A DNA stretch of 64,000 nucleotides. It comes from VXNE01 sp963665455 (lineage in GTDB: Bacteria; Pseudomonadota; Gammaproteobacteria; Pseudomonadales; Azotimanducaceae). The first letter of the stretch is position 1. Every line of letters starts with the position of its first letter. Under the pieces are notes generated by a model. The model was not told where the DNA came from and ran no database searches. It saw nothing but the letters and a program-made list of their open reading frames with translations. The stretch is taken from contig OY762279.1 of assembly GCA_963665455.1 (NCBI GenBank), positions 4,960,001 through 5,024,000 on the forward strand, given 5' to 3'. The position numbers were made by a program, and so were the translations under genes. This document shows, piece after piece, positions 33,191-42,187 of this stretch.

Positions 33191-35815
33191 ATGCACTTAT
33201 GTTTATCCGTTAGGCCCGCCATCACGTTTTGCGCACTACTCGCCCTCGCCGGGAAAGCCCAAGACGCGCACGACGACGGGCACGGCCACGCGCATGACGG
33301 CGGGCACGAGGGCGTTCACCAAGGCGCCCGCGAAAGCGCGCATCCCGACCGGCATGAAGACATGCGGGAAGGTGGGCACGAGAGCGCGCATGAAGGCGAC
33401 CACCGCCACGCACACCACGGACACGATCACGCCATCGAAGTGGTCGTAGTCCAAGGATCCCTCAACAGCCTGCCCGGCGACCACATCCACTCGGTGTTCG
33501 GCCTCCACAAGTCGCTGCTCGAGACCCCGCGCTCCGCCTCCAGCGTCAGCGACGAGCTGATGAGCCGTTTCAACATGCGCGACATCGACGAGTTGATCGC
33601 CGTGGCGCCGGGCACGTTCACCCAGTCCTTCTTCGGCGTGGCCGGATCGCTGGAGATTCGGGGCGCGCCCGGCGAGACCTATTTCCGGGGCGTGCGCCGG
33701 CTAGACAATCCGGGCAACTACCCGACGCCCATCGGCGCCTCCGCGCGCGTGGACATCGTGCGCGGGCCACCCTCGCCCATTCACGGCCCGGCCAAGATCG
33801 GCGGCTATCTCGACTTTACCCCGAAGTCCGCGCGCATCGAGGAGACGGGCCAGTTCATCGAGCGCACCGAAGCGGCCGTCAGCCTCGACCTCGGGAGTTG
33901 GGGCCGGGGGGTCGCGACCGCGGAGGTCGGCGGGCCGGGACGCTTCGGCGAACAGGACTTCGGCTACTGGTTCTACGTCGAGGCGGAGGACTCCGGCAGC
34001 TACTACGAGGATAGCGGCACCGAGCAGTCCACGATCCAGGCCTCCTTCGACCTCGACCCCATCCCCGGCCTGCAATTGCAGTTCGGCTTCATGCATCACG
34101 ACTTCGATGGGGCCCAGAACTCGGGCTGGAACCGGCTGACCCAGGAACTGATCGACGACGGGATCTACATCACCGGCCGGCCCCTCCCCCTCGACACGGA
34201 CGGGGATGGCCGGATTTCGCATCAGGAGTTCGATGTCGACGGCGACGGGTTCAGCGACCTCAGCCCCTTCGTCGCCGGACTGGTGCCCGGCAACCGAGCC
34301 GACCTGGTGCCCGGAGACGGCAACGTCTGCACCATCGGCGAGACACCGGTGTTCGACTGCCACGCCGAGCTCATGGAGCTGGCCGACGTCGGCACCACGA
34401 AGCTCAAGACCAGCCAGGTCCTGGTGACTTCGGACGACATCCTCGCCAACGAATCCCTGGTCGTCTACCTCGACGCGTTTCTGACCACGGACGGCGGATG
34501 GGAGTGGCGCAACCAGCTCTACTACGAGTCCTCAGAACACCTCAACCACTCGCTCCACACCTTCTCGCAGTTCCACGACACCTGGGTGGTCGAGGACAAG
34601 GTGGTCCTGTCCCGGGTCTTCGACACCGACGCGGCGACGGTGTCCCTGCAGCTGTCCCCATCCGTGCGCTACACCGATTTCGACCACGCCGACGACTACA
34701 CGAACGAGTACTTCGACCGGCGCGACCTGACGCGCCCGGCCAGCGCCCTCGACATCCGCCTGCTGGCGGCCCAGATCGACGACGACTACACCGAGTACTA
34801 CGTCGGCGACACGCTGGACATCGGCCTCGCCGCGCTGGCCGACGTGACGTGGGCAAACGGCCTCTCCGTGCTCGCCGGGATCCGCCACGACACCATCGAG
34901 ATGGAGAGTCGGCAGCCCGTGGACAAGCTGCTGCTCCCGAGTTCGAACAACTTCTGCACCGTCGCCGCCGACTGCGTCGTCGAGGCGGCGGACGATCGCG
35001 TCGACGGCGTCTCCTGGACCCTATCGCTCAGCTACGTCTCGGAACTCGGTCTGATCCCCTATGTCACCGCGTCCAAGCAGTCGACGATCATCGCCGGCCA
35101 GGGCTCCGAGATCACGACGGCCAACATCGCGGGGGGCACGGCCTTCGACGCCTCGGAGCTACGCGAAATCGGCCTGAAGGGCAGCCTGCTCGGAGGGGCG
35201 CTCTATTTCGCCGTCGCGCGGTTCGAACAGACGCGCACGGACTTCTCGGCCCAAGCCGTCGTGACCAACCAGGCGACCGAAACCAACGGCACCGAGGTGG
35301 AGCTCCGCTGGGTGGTGAACGAGCGGCTGCTGCTCACCCTCGCCTACTCCAACGTCGAAGTGGTCAACCTCAACACGAAGAACGCCGGCGGGCGCTTCAC
35401 CTTCATCGGCGCCGACGACGTTCCCGGCATCGCCCCCGGCCGTTTCTTCGGAGGCGCCCTGGCCGGCATCGTGGTCCGGCCCGGCGCCAGCGGCGCCCGC
35501 CGGGCGGGTGTTCCGGAACACATCTGGTCGCTGACCGGGACGTACGATTTCGGCAACGGGCTCGCGGCGAGCACCAGCCTGATCGACGTGGACGCGGCGC
35601 CCGCCGGGTTCTCGAACTCCGTCTTGCTCCCCGCCTACACGCTCGTCAACGCGGGGCTCGTCTACGAGCGCGGCCCCTGGACCTTCAACGTCACCGCCAA
35701 GAACCTCACCGACGAACGCTACTTCCGCTCCAACTTCCCGAACCTGTTCGGCGGCGTGATCGTGCTGCCGGAGTTGCCGAGGCACTACGTCGCTCGGGTG
35801 CAGTATCGGTGGTAG
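33191..35815 (+). CDS. TonB-dependent receptor with His-rich N-terminus and EF-hand loop
   Basis: This is an outer-membrane active transporter, 874 residues. After a signal peptide (cleavage near AGKA) comes a stretch of about 55 residues with 16 histidines alternating with Asp, Gly and Glu. The plug domain follows (VVQGSLNS... RVDIVRGPPSPIHGPAKIGG), then a beta-barrel ending in aromatic W (YVARVQYRW). Within the barrel, DTDGDGRISHQEF followed by DVDGDGFSDL matches calcium-binding EF-hand or dockerin loops. The His-rich segment suggests zinc, nickel or copper uptake; that is inference, since no siderophore genes adjoin. The upstream region is AT-rich (33165-33190). Confidence 0.88.
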   Translation: MHLCLSVRPAITFCALLALAGKAQDAHDDGHGHAHDGGHEGVHQGARESAHPDRHEDMREGGHESAHEGDHRHAHHGHDHAIEVVVVQGSLNSLPGDHIHSVFGLHKSLLETPRSASSVSDELMSRFNMRDIDELIAVAPGTFTQSFFGVAGSLEIRGAPGETYFRGVRRLDNPGNYPTPIGASARVDIVRGPPSPIHGPAKIGGYLDFTPKSARIEETGQFIERTEAAVSLDLGSWGRGVATAEVGGPGRFGEQDFGYWFYVEAEDSGSYYEDSGTEQSTIQASFDLDPIPGLQLQFGFMHHDFDGAQNSGWNRLTQELIDDGIYITGRPLPLDTDGDGRISHQEFDVDGDGFSDLSPFVAGLVPGNRADLVPGDGNVCTIGETPVFDCHAELMELADVGTTKLKTSQVLVTSDDILANESLVVYLDAFLTTDGGWEWRNQLYYESSEHLNHSLHTFSQFHDTWVVEDKVVLSRVFDTDAATVSLQLSPSVRYTDFDHADDYTNEYFDRRDLTRPASALDIRLLAAQIDDDYTEYYVGDTLDIGLAALADVTWANGLSVLAGIRHDTIEMESRQPVDKLLLPSSNNFCTVAADCVVEAADDRVDGVSWTLSLSYVSELGLIPYVTASKQSTIIAGQGSEITTANIAGGTAFDASELREIGLKGSLLGGALYFAVARFEQTRTDFSAQAVVTNQATETNGTEVELRWVVNERLLLTLAYSNVEVVNLNTKNAGGRFTFIGADDVPGIAPGRFFGGALAGIVVRPGASGARRAGVPEHIWSLTGTYDFGNGLAASTSLIDVDAAPAGFSNSVLLPAYTLVNAGLVYERGPWTFNVTAKNLTDERYFRSNFPNLFGGVIVLPELPRHYVARVQYRW

Positions 35816-35817
35816 GG

Positions 35818-35963
35818 GCGATCCGGCGCGCCTTCAGCGCGGTGGCGAGGGAGAGATTGCCGCCGCCGCATTCACCGGACAGCACCAGCTCGGATATGCC
35901 GGGCCCCTCCCGGTGGGCGTCCACCCAGCGCACGCCCGGCGCCTTGGCCACGACGGCGCTCAT
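35818..35963 (-). pseudogene. Remnant of an alpha/beta hydrolase (fold-3 type)
   Basis: On the minus strand about 48 codons from the ATG at 35963 read like the centre of a fold-3 alpha/beta hydrolase. They show the helix before the nucleophile (GVRWVDAHREGPGI) and then the elbow LSGECGGGNLSLATALKAR. The family normally has Ser at the Cys position. Similarity stops at the TonB receptor's 3' end, and both ends of the enzyme are missing, so it is a relic next to the phytanoyl-CoA dioxygenase gene. Confidence 0.65.
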
Positions 35964-35985
35964 CGTCCGCTCCCCACTTCCGCGG

Positions 35986-36876
35986 TCACGCGAACGGATC
36001 CGTCCCGGTCCGCATGAACGTCGGCACGCGCTCCCAGTCCGGGTTGCGGCTGTCCGCGTAGGGATAGAGCGACTTGCCGATCACCCGGGCGAGTTCGGGG
36101 TACTTCTGCAGGAGTTGCGGGGACGTGCCGACCTCGTAGTTCCGCTGCGGGCGCATGTAGGCGCGCATGTAGTTCTGCACCAGGGTGACCCGGAGTCCCG
36201 GCTTGGTGCGCGCTTCGGAAGCGTGCCAGGTCGCGCCGTTCCAAATCGCCAACGACCCGGCCTTCGCGATCAGCGGGACGAACCGGAACGGCGTGTTGTC
36301 GAGTTCCGCTTCGTGCGGGAGGGTGGCGCGGCCCTGGTGGTGGCTGCCCGGCACGAACACCGTCGGTCCGTCGGCGGAGCTCTCGTAGTCCGTGCAAACC
36401 CAGGATGCGTTGCACATGTGCGCGATCTGACCGGCCCCCGGCGGGATGCCGTGGGAGTCGCTATGCAGGCCAAGGGCACCATCGCCGCAGCCCTTGATGA
36501 TCCAAGTCTGTCCCGAGAACACGGCACTCTGGCCGAGCAGCCAGCGTACGAGGGCCAGGTTCACCGGGTTGATGGCGGCCTCGACGAATACTTCGTCCTC
36601 CTCCAGCAGGTCCCAACTGTTCGCGCTCACCTGCGCGCCCTGGATGGTCGAAGTCCGGTAGTCGCCGAACTCGACGCCGTTGCGCCGCTCGCAGGCGCGC
36701 AGGATGGCTTCCCGCAGGCGCTCGGCGAAGCCATCGCTCGTCTGCATCTTCTCCGCCGGGACGATGGTGAGGCCATAGGCCTCCAATTCGACGACGTGCT
36801 CGAACAGGTCGTACTGTCGAATCTCGCCCATCAGGTCGTCGACGTCCGGATAGACGTTGTAGGCGTCCAGGCTCAT
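35986..36876 (-). CDS. Phytanoyl-CoA dioxygenase family protein
   Basis: Probable Fe(II)/2-oxoglutarate-dependent oxygenase, 296 residues. The metal triad is visible as LGLHSDSHG (HxD) and TWHASEAR (distal His), with an Arg in KPGLRVTLVQNYMR for 2-oxoglutarate. The ATG at 36876 has GAGGAG 5 bases upstream, so a longer frame (to 36912) is rejected. PhyH-like enzymes act on diverse small molecules and the substrate cannot be inferred. The hydrolase remnant directly downstream suggests the two once formed a unit. Confidence 0.88.
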   Translation of the reverse strand: MSLDAYNVYPDVDDLMGEIRQYDLFEHVVELEAYGLTIVPAEKMQTSDGFAERLREAILRACERRNGVEFGDYRTSTIQGAQVSANSWDLLEEDEVFVEAAINPVNLALVRWLLGQSAVFSGQTWIIKGCGDGALGLHSDSHGIPPGAGQIAHMCNASWVCTDYESSADGPTVFVPGSHHQGRATLPHEAELDNTPFRFVPLIAKAGSLAIWNGATWHASEARTKPGLRVTLVQNYMRAYMRPQRNYEVGTSPQLLQKYPELARVIGKSLYPYADSRNPDWERVPTFMRTGTDPFA

Positions 36877-37062
36877 GGTGTCTCCTCGTTCAAATGGGCA
36901 TCTCCAAGCCAAGTTCGCCCCGGAACCTGCTCGGGCGCATAGCCATCGATTCTAGCAGTCCGTGCCCTTGCAGCTTATGCGCAACGGTGCGGCCCCCCGA
37001 CGTTTCGACACTCCCGACGTTTCGGCGTTGTCCCCGCGCCGGGTCGGACCTAAGATAGCGGC
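36877..37062. other. Intergenic region, nothing recognised
   Basis: This is divergent spacing between the dioxygenase and a coiled-coil gene, presumably with both promoters. No clear hexamers, palindromes or repeats stand out. Confidence 0.4.
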
Positions 37063-37326
37063 ATGGCCGAAGCGATCACATTCGACACGCACCGGTTCGT
37101 GAAGAACCTGACGGCGAACGGCTTCACCGAGGCGCAGGCCGAGGCCTTGGCGGAGGAGCAGGTGCACCTGCTCAACTCCAATCTCGTCACGAAGACCGAT
37201 CTCGAGAAAGTCAGGGCGGACCTCGAGGTCAAGATCGAAGCGGTCAAGGCCGACATCTTGAAGTGGATGGTCACCGCGCTGATCGCGCAAACAGGATTGA
37301 TCGTGGCGCCAATCCGGCTCCTGTGA
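37063..37326 (+). CDS. Small DUF1640-like coiled-coil membrane protein
   Basis: The 87-residue protein resembles bacterial DUF1640 proteins (related to mitochondrial CCDC90/MCUR1). It shows the opening FDTHRFVKNLTANGFTEAQA, a Glu/Lys-rich coiled coil with TKTDLEKVRADLEVKIE, and a short hydrophobic C-terminal helix (WMVTALIAQTGLIVAPI). Family function in bacteria is unknown. The protein is of complete, typical length, and no operon partner is evident. Confidence 0.7.
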   Translation: MAEAITFDTHRFVKNLTANGFTEAQAEALAEEQVHLLNSNLVTKTDLEKVRADLEVKIEAVKADILKWMVTALIAQTGLIVAPIRLL

Positions 37327-37653
37327 CCCTGCGCACGGACGGACCTGCACTTCGCGGTCCGCCGGACGGCAAATGGTGCCGACGACAGACTGGGCGGTGT
37401 CGACCGCCACGTACCAAGCGAACGCGGCACGGGCTACACAGGCGCACTTCAGCGCTGACGGGCTTGGATCCTGCCGCCCAGCCGTCGCTCCCCACGATCC
37501 ACTTTTGAAACAAATGGAAACAATCCACAACATCATCACGATATGCCTAGGCAACCAAAGGTGATATAGGAAGCGCGTACCGCAGGTTTCGTCGCGACCT
37601 TCGGGAACCGGCGATCAACGGTACGGGGGAAACTTGATCGAGGAGAGGGAAAT
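37327..37653. other. Gene-free stretch
   Basis: No convincing coding frame is present; a 63-codon frame (37373-37564) lacks a ribosome site and any motif. The AT-richer part (37500-37560) may hold the promoter of the next gene. I see no repeat or RNA-like structure. Confidence 0.4.
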
Positions 37654-37992
37654 ATGGCGACGAAAGTCCTATTGGTGTTGGCACTGATCGCGGCCATCGT
37701 GGAGGGCCTCATGCCCGGCATGGTTCCGCAGAAGCTCCTGCCGCTTGCGTTGGTCGTCCTCGGACTGATCTACGCCGGCATGAACATCGATCCGGAGGAT
37801 GCGACGGGCGCCTTGGTGTTCATCGTAGCCCTGGGGGCGGCATCCATGTCGGATGTCCTCGGCCACATCCATGTGATCGGCGGCCATCTGGACGCAATCC
37901 TGGACCAAATCGCCGTCTTCGCATACGCCATGGTCGTCACGGTCGTGGTGCTGGCGACTTGGAATCGCTTAACGGAGTCCGATTCCGAGTAA
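37654..37992 (+). CDS. Small integral membrane protein, unknown function
   Basis: The 112-residue protein has about four hydrophobic segments (residues 4-20, 26-44, 52-66 and 82-103) with an acidic C-terminus (TESDSE). The ribosome site GAGGAGAGGG lies just before the ATG. I do not recognise the family. Composition and codon use fit the surrounding genome. Confidence 0.65.
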   Translation: MATKVLLVLALIAAIVEGLMPGMVPQKLLPLALVVLGLIYAGMNIDPEDATGALVFIVALGAASMSDVLGHIHVIGGHLDAILDQIAVFAYAMVVTVVVLATWNRLTESDSE

Positions 37993-38109
37993 CCGACGGC
38001 GGCATTTCGCAACCAACGCCGGGGGGGAGCTTGCGCACGACCCGCTCCCTCCTGGTGGCGGTTCCCGGCCGAAGGAGGCGATCCGCCGGGCTCTGAGGCC
38101 CTCGGTCCC

Positions 38110-38895
38110 TCAAAGGCGTCGCAGAAATGACTCCGGGTGGCTCAAGAACGCCCGGGTCAGGGCGACGTGTTCGACGTCGTCCCAAGCCACCGGCGTGGGC
38201 GGCGACCTATCCATGTCGAGAATCACCGCACCCGGTAGCGCCATCAGGATGGGCGAGTGCGTCGCGATGACGAACTGCGATCCCTCCTCTGCGGCATCGC
38301 GGATCATGGCCAGCAAGGCGAGCTGATTCGTCGGCGACAGCGGCACCTCGGGCTCGTCGAGCAGATACAGCCCCGGCGCGGTCAACCGGGCCTTGAATAG
38401 CGCCAGGAAGAGTTCGCCGTGGGATTGAGCGAATGGATCCTCCCCGTAGCGCTCGGCGAGCGCCTGGCCTTGGGCCCGTGCCATGCCCACCGCGCGGTCC
38501 CGGCCCCAACCCTCCGGGAGCGTGTTCTCAAGGTGCCGGGCGAGTTCCCCATGCTCTTCGGCGTTGCGCCGCATCGATTGCAGGAACCCCGTGACGTCGT
38601 CGGCCCGGAAGTAGAAACCCGAGCGCTTGCCTTGACGTACGAAGCGGAAGCCTCGCACGGCCTCCCGCGCCACCTCCATCAGGGGATGCGTGTCGATGCT
38701 CCGCTGGGTCAGCGACGGCAGCCGCAACGCCGCGGCGATGATCTCCAACAGCGTGGACTTGCCGCAGCCATTCTCGCCCACCAAGAAGGTGACCGGAGAC
38801 TCGAAGTGCAGCGCATCGAAATCCCGAAACACCGGCAGGGAGAAGGGAAACTCCCCGGTGTCCGCGAGCAGCCGCATCTCGCGCAGAAAACCCAT
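38110..38895 (-). CDS. ABC/SMC-type AAA ATPase (predicted ATPase)
   Basis: This is a stand-alone soluble ATPase of 261 residues, similar to COG3910-type predicted ATPases. Walker A is LVGENGCGKSTLLEII (about residue 40) and the signature-like region is DPFAQSHGELFLALF. Walker B plus catalytic Glu is GLYLLDEPEVPLSP, and the H-switch is FVIATHSPILMALPGA. Such proteins occur alone or with defence nucleases; no nuclease is adjacent here. It is divergent from a Nudix gene by 50 bases. Confidence 0.85.
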   Translation of the reverse strand: MGFLREMRLLADTGEFPFSLPVFRDFDALHFESPVTFLVGENGCGKSTLLEIIAAALRLPSLTQRSIDTHPLMEVAREAVRGFRFVRQGKRSGFYFRADDVTGFLQSMRRNAEEHGELARHLENTLPEGWGRDRAVGMARAQGQALAERYGEDPFAQSHGELFLALFKARLTAPGLYLLDEPEVPLSPTNQLALLAMIRDAAEEGSQFVIATHSPILMALPGAVILDMDRSPPTPVAWDDVEHVALTRAFLSHPESFLRRL

Positions 38896-38945
38896 GGTGA
38901 GGCGAGGCTAACAGATGGGCTCGGCGGCGGGCTTAACATGGGGTC

Positions 38946-39359
38946 ATGGAACGCGCCCTCTTCCGCCTCATCGTGCACACTTTCGTCTTCGACGACGAGG
39001 GGCGGCTACTGCTCATCCGCCGTGCGAACACCGGCTTCCTGGACGGCTTCTATACCCTGCCGGGCGGTCACGTGGATCGTTATGAGTCGGTGGAGCGTGC
39101 CGCAGTCCGAGAGGTGTCCGAGGAGGTGTGCATCGAGGTGACCAAGATCGACCCCGTCATCGCCATGCCCTACCGCCACGGCGTCGACTTCCTGTTCGAA
39201 GCCCGGCGCTGGAGCGGTACCGCCCGCATCGGGGAGCCCGAATCTTGCGACGACCTCTGCTGGGCCGCACCGGACCACCTGCCAGACCCGACCGCGCCCT
39301 TCGTGACGAAGGCCCTAGAGCTCCGTGCAGAGGGCACTTGGTACCACGAGTTCCGGTAA
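38946..39359 (+). CDS. Nudix hydrolase
   Basis: The 137-residue protein carries a complete Nudix box, GGHVDRYESVERAAVREVSE followed by EV, matching Gx5Ex7REUxEExGU except for the last positions. Nudix enzymes cleave nucleoside diphosphates linked to other groups, and the substrate cannot be read from sequence. The beginning (LIVHTFVFDDEGRLLLIRR) and length are typical. It is followed 37 bases later by mdh. Confidence 0.88.
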   Translation: MERALFRLIVHTFVFDDEGRLLLIRRANTGFLDGFYTLPGGHVDRYESVERAAVREVSEEVCIEVTKIDPVIAMPYRHGVDFLFEARRWSGTARIGEPESCDDLCWAAPDHLPDPTAPFVTKALELRAEGTWYHEFR

Positions 39360-39396
39360 ACTCCCGCGTCTTTCCGGCAGGGACGGATTGGACGGC

Positions 39397-40374
39397 ATGA
39401 CGGAACCCCTCACGGTCGCAGTGACCGGCGCGGCGGGCCAGATCGGCTACGCCCTGGTCTTTCGCATCGCCTCGGGTCAGTTGCTGGGCGACGACACCCC
39501 CGTGACGCTGCGTTTGCTGGAAATCCCCCCCGCGATGGACGCGGCGCGTGGCGTCATTATGGAGATCGACGACTGCGCCTTCCCGCTGGTCGCCGGGGTG
39601 GAGGCCACGGACGATCCGGACGCCGCCTTCGATGGCGCGGACATCGCGCTCCTGGTCGGCTCGCGGCCCCGGACCGCGGGCATGGAGCGCGGCGACCTGC
39701 TGGAGGCCAACGCCGCCATCTTCTCCGTGCAGGGCAAGGCCCTGAACGACCACGCGGCGCGGGACGTCAAGGTGCTCGTGGTCGGCAACCCCGCCAACAC
39801 GAACTGCCTGATCGCCCAGCGCAACGCGCCCGACCTCGACCCCCGCAACTTCACCGCGATGACGCGCCTCGACCACAACCGGGCCATGGCGCAGCTCGCG
39901 GCGAAGTCGGGCGGCCCGGTGTCGTCGATCCGGGGGCTCGTCATCTGGGGCAACCACTCCGCCACCCAGTATCCCGACCTCCATCCCGCCACCGTCGGCG
40001 GGACGCCCGCGATGGAGTTGGTCGACATGGATTGGTACACGGGGGACTTCATCCCGAGGGTGCAGCAGCGCGGCGCGGAGATCATCGCCGCGCGCGGTGC
40101 CTCGAGCGCCGCCTCTGCCGCCAACGCGGCCATCGATCACGTCCGCGACTGGATGCTTGGCACGGACGAGGTCGTGAGCATGGGCGTGTTTTCGGACGGC
40201 GCCTACGGCATTGAGGAGGGGCTCATCTACTCCTACCCCGTGACCTGCGGGGGCGGGAACTGGGAGATCGTGCCGGACCTTCCCGTCAACGACTTCAGCC
40301 GCGAGAAGATGCGGGCCACCGAGGAGGAGTTGAAGGCCGAGCGCGACGCGGTCGCCCACCTACTTCCTTCCTGA
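39397..40374 (+). CDS. mdh: Malate dehydrogenase
   Basis: NAD-dependent malate dehydrogenase of the TCA cycle, 325 residues. The NAD loop is VTGAAGQIGYALVFRIASG. The substrate arginines are in SRPRTAGMERGDLL, the NPANTN segment is present, and the catalytic pair appears as TRLDHNRA and IWGNHSATQYPD. This is the longer cytosolic-type form common in Burkholderia-like and some gammaproteobacterial lineages rather than the E. coli type. The ATG at 39397 begins the conserved protein; the ribosome site is weak. Confidence 0.95.
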   Translation: MTEPLTVAVTGAAGQIGYALVFRIASGQLLGDDTPVTLRLLEIPPAMDAARGVIMEIDDCAFPLVAGVEATDDPDAAFDGADIALLVGSRPRTAGMERGDLLEANAAIFSVQGKALNDHAARDVKVLVVGNPANTNCLIAQRNAPDLDPRNFTAMTRLDHNRAMAQLAAKSGGPVSSIRGLVIWGNHSATQYPDLHPATVGGTPAMELVDMDWYTGDFIPRVQQRGAEIIAARGASSAASAANAAIDHVRDWMLGTDEVVSMGVFSDGAYGIEEGLIYSYPVTCGGGNWEIVPDLPVNDFSREKMRATEEELKAERDAVAHLLPS

Positions 40375-40407
40375 CTTGATCCGGCGCGTGGACCGCGCCG
40401 GCCGCCG

Positions 40408-41088
40408 TCACCCCATGATCTGCTGCCACGTCGGCAGGTCGCGGACGTTGAGATAGGCATTCATCTTCTTCGTGTCGGCCAGCGTCGCGTTCGGCACCGC
40501 GCTGTAGTTGTGCCCCGGCAGCAGCAGCGTGTCGTCGGGCAGGGCCTTCAGCTTCTGTAGGCTATGGTACATCTGCTCCGAGTCCGAGCCGGGCAGGTCC
40601 ACCCGGCCGCAACCGTCGACGAAGAGCGTGTCCCCCGATACGAGCGTGTTCCGGATGCGGAAGCACTGGGAGCCGGGGGTATGGCCCGGCGTGTGCAGGA
40701 ACTCCACCTCGATCTCGCCGAGCTTCAGCGTGTCGCCGGAATCGACGCGGACCAGATCCGAATCCGACAATCCCGTCACTTTCTTCACGCCGTCGGCCTC
40801 GTGCCGGTGCGCATACACCTTGACCGGGTTCTTTTCCATCAGTTCGGCGACCCCGGCGATGTTGTGGCCGCGGATGCCGCCGCCGATGTGGTCCGGGTGG
40901 TAGTGGGTCGCCAGCGCCGCCGTCAGCGTGTAGTCGTGCTCGGCGCAGTGCTTGAGCAGCCCATCGATGTCCCAGGCCGGATCGACGATCGCGACCTCCC
41001 GCGTGGTCCGGGAGCCCACGATGTAGGTGAAGTTGGCCATCGGGCCGATCTCGATCTGCTCGACGATCAACGGGTTTTCGTCGCTCAC
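40408..41088 (-). CDS. Metallo-beta-lactamase-fold hydrolase, glyoxalase II-like
   Basis: The 226-residue protein has the metal motif THYHPDHIGG (HxHxDH), further ligands in LHTPGHTPGSQCF and GDTLFVDGCGR, and LLLPGHNYS. These place it with hydroxyacylglutathione-hydrolase or persulfide-dioxygenase-like enzymes; the exact reaction is open. The GTG at 41088 with GGGAGGG upstream is preferred over the ATG frame to 41133. It lies 35 bases after the metallophosphoesterase gene on the same strand. Confidence 0.85.
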   Translation of the reverse strand: MSDENPLIVEQIEIGPMANFTYIVGSRTTREVAIVDPAWDIDGLLKHCAEHDYTLTAALATHYHPDHIGGGIRGHNIAGVAELMEKNPVKVYAHRHEADGVKKVTGLSDSDLVRVDSGDTLKLGEIEVEFLHTPGHTPGSQCFRIRNTLVSGDTLFVDGCGRVDLPGSDSEQMYHSLQKLKALPDDTLLLPGHNYSAVPNATLADTKKMNAYLNVRDLPTWQQIMG

Positions 41089-41122
41089 GGTGCCCTCCCG
41101 GCCGCTGGGTCGCCCAACGATA

Positions 41123-42187
41123 TCACGCGCCAAACTCGAACAACGTCACCTCGCAGCGACCGTTGGTGCGCAGCACCGGGCCCCAGGTGCCGGTGCCCGG
41201 CGACACGTAGAGATGCAATCCGTCGACGTGATGCGAGCCGGATAGCCGCTTGTGCACGCGCTTCACGAGGTACTCGAAGGGAAAGATCTGACCCCGGTGC
41301 GTATGCCCGGAGAGCATCAGTTGGGCGCCCCAGGCGGCGGCGTCCTCGACCCCTTCGGGCCGATGGTAGAGCAGCACGCGGTAGCGGCCGTCGAGGGGTT
41401 CAAGCCCGGCCAGCCCCTGCGCCACCGTGTCGCGAGCCTCCGCATCATCGATGCCGATGAACTGGAACGGGTCCGCGTCCACCGCCTCGTTGCGCAGCAC
41501 GCGCACGCCGTGGGCTTCAAGGTCGTCGAGGATGCGTTCGGTGTCCTCGTAGCGTTCGTGATTGCCGAGGGTGAAGTAGGCCGGGGCGCGTAGGTCGCGC
41601 AGGGCACCGAGATCTTCCCGGTCCACGTAGCTCGCATCCACGAGATCGCCCGTGATCAGCACGGCGTCGCCGTCGAGCCCGTTGATGCGGCGCACCACGC
41701 GGCGCAGGAACCCGGGCCGCCGCGACCCGATATGCACGTCCGAGATCTGCACCAGCCGGCGTCCATCCAGGCCGCCTCCGCCGACCGGTACGCGGCGCAC
41801 CTTGAGGATCTGCGCATTGACGAAGGCCCCGGCGCCGAGGACGGCGATGCCGGCGAGACCGGCCAATCCCAGGGCGCGATCCCCGATGGACGTGGCGAGG
41901 CCCACGATCTCCAACACCACGACCAGCGCGAAGAGCTGGAAGCAGAGCCCCATCCACGTCAACGCCATCGTTCCGAGCCAGCGGGTCAGCGGGTTAGGGA
42001 TCAGGGAGGCCATGATGCGCAACGCGAGCGGCAGCACGAGCACGGCCAACAGCGTCGCCGTTCCAGGCCGCCAGTCCGGCACGAGCCATCCGATCAGCCG
42101 CAGCAGCGGATAGATCACGAACCCGTAGTAGAAGACGAGCGCGGTAGCCAGTATGGCGGCCCGCCGGCCCAGCGCTTTGGCCGTCAC
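41123..42187 (-). CDS. Membrane metallophosphoesterase
   Basis: The 354-residue protein has four N-terminal membrane helices (about residues 8-130) and then a calcineurin-like phosphoesterase domain. Its metal motifs are ISDVHIGS, LITGDLVDAS, LGNHERYED, LYHRPEG and GHTHRGQIFP. Similar YkuE/YaeI-type proteins are thought to act on lipid or cell-envelope phosphates. The GTG at 42187 forms a GTGA overlap with the previous gene, which fixes the start and implies coupling. Confidence 0.88.
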   Translation of the reverse strand: MTAKALGRRAAILATALVFYYGFVIYPLLRLIGWLVPDWRPGTATLLAVLVLPLALRIMASLIPNPLTRWLGTMALTWMGLCFQLFALVVVLEIVGLATSIGDRALGLAGLAGIAVLGAGAFVNAQILKVRRVPVGGGGLDGRRLVQISDVHIGSRRPGFLRRVVRRINGLDGDAVLITGDLVDASYVDREDLGALRDLRAPAYFTLGNHERYEDTERILDDLEAHGVRVLRNEAVDADPFQFIGIDDAEARDTVAQGLAGLEPLDGRYRVLLYHRPEGVEDAAAWGAQLMLSGHTHRGQIFPFEYLVKRVHKRLSGSHHVDGLHLYVSPGTGTWGPVLRTNGRCEVTLFEFGA

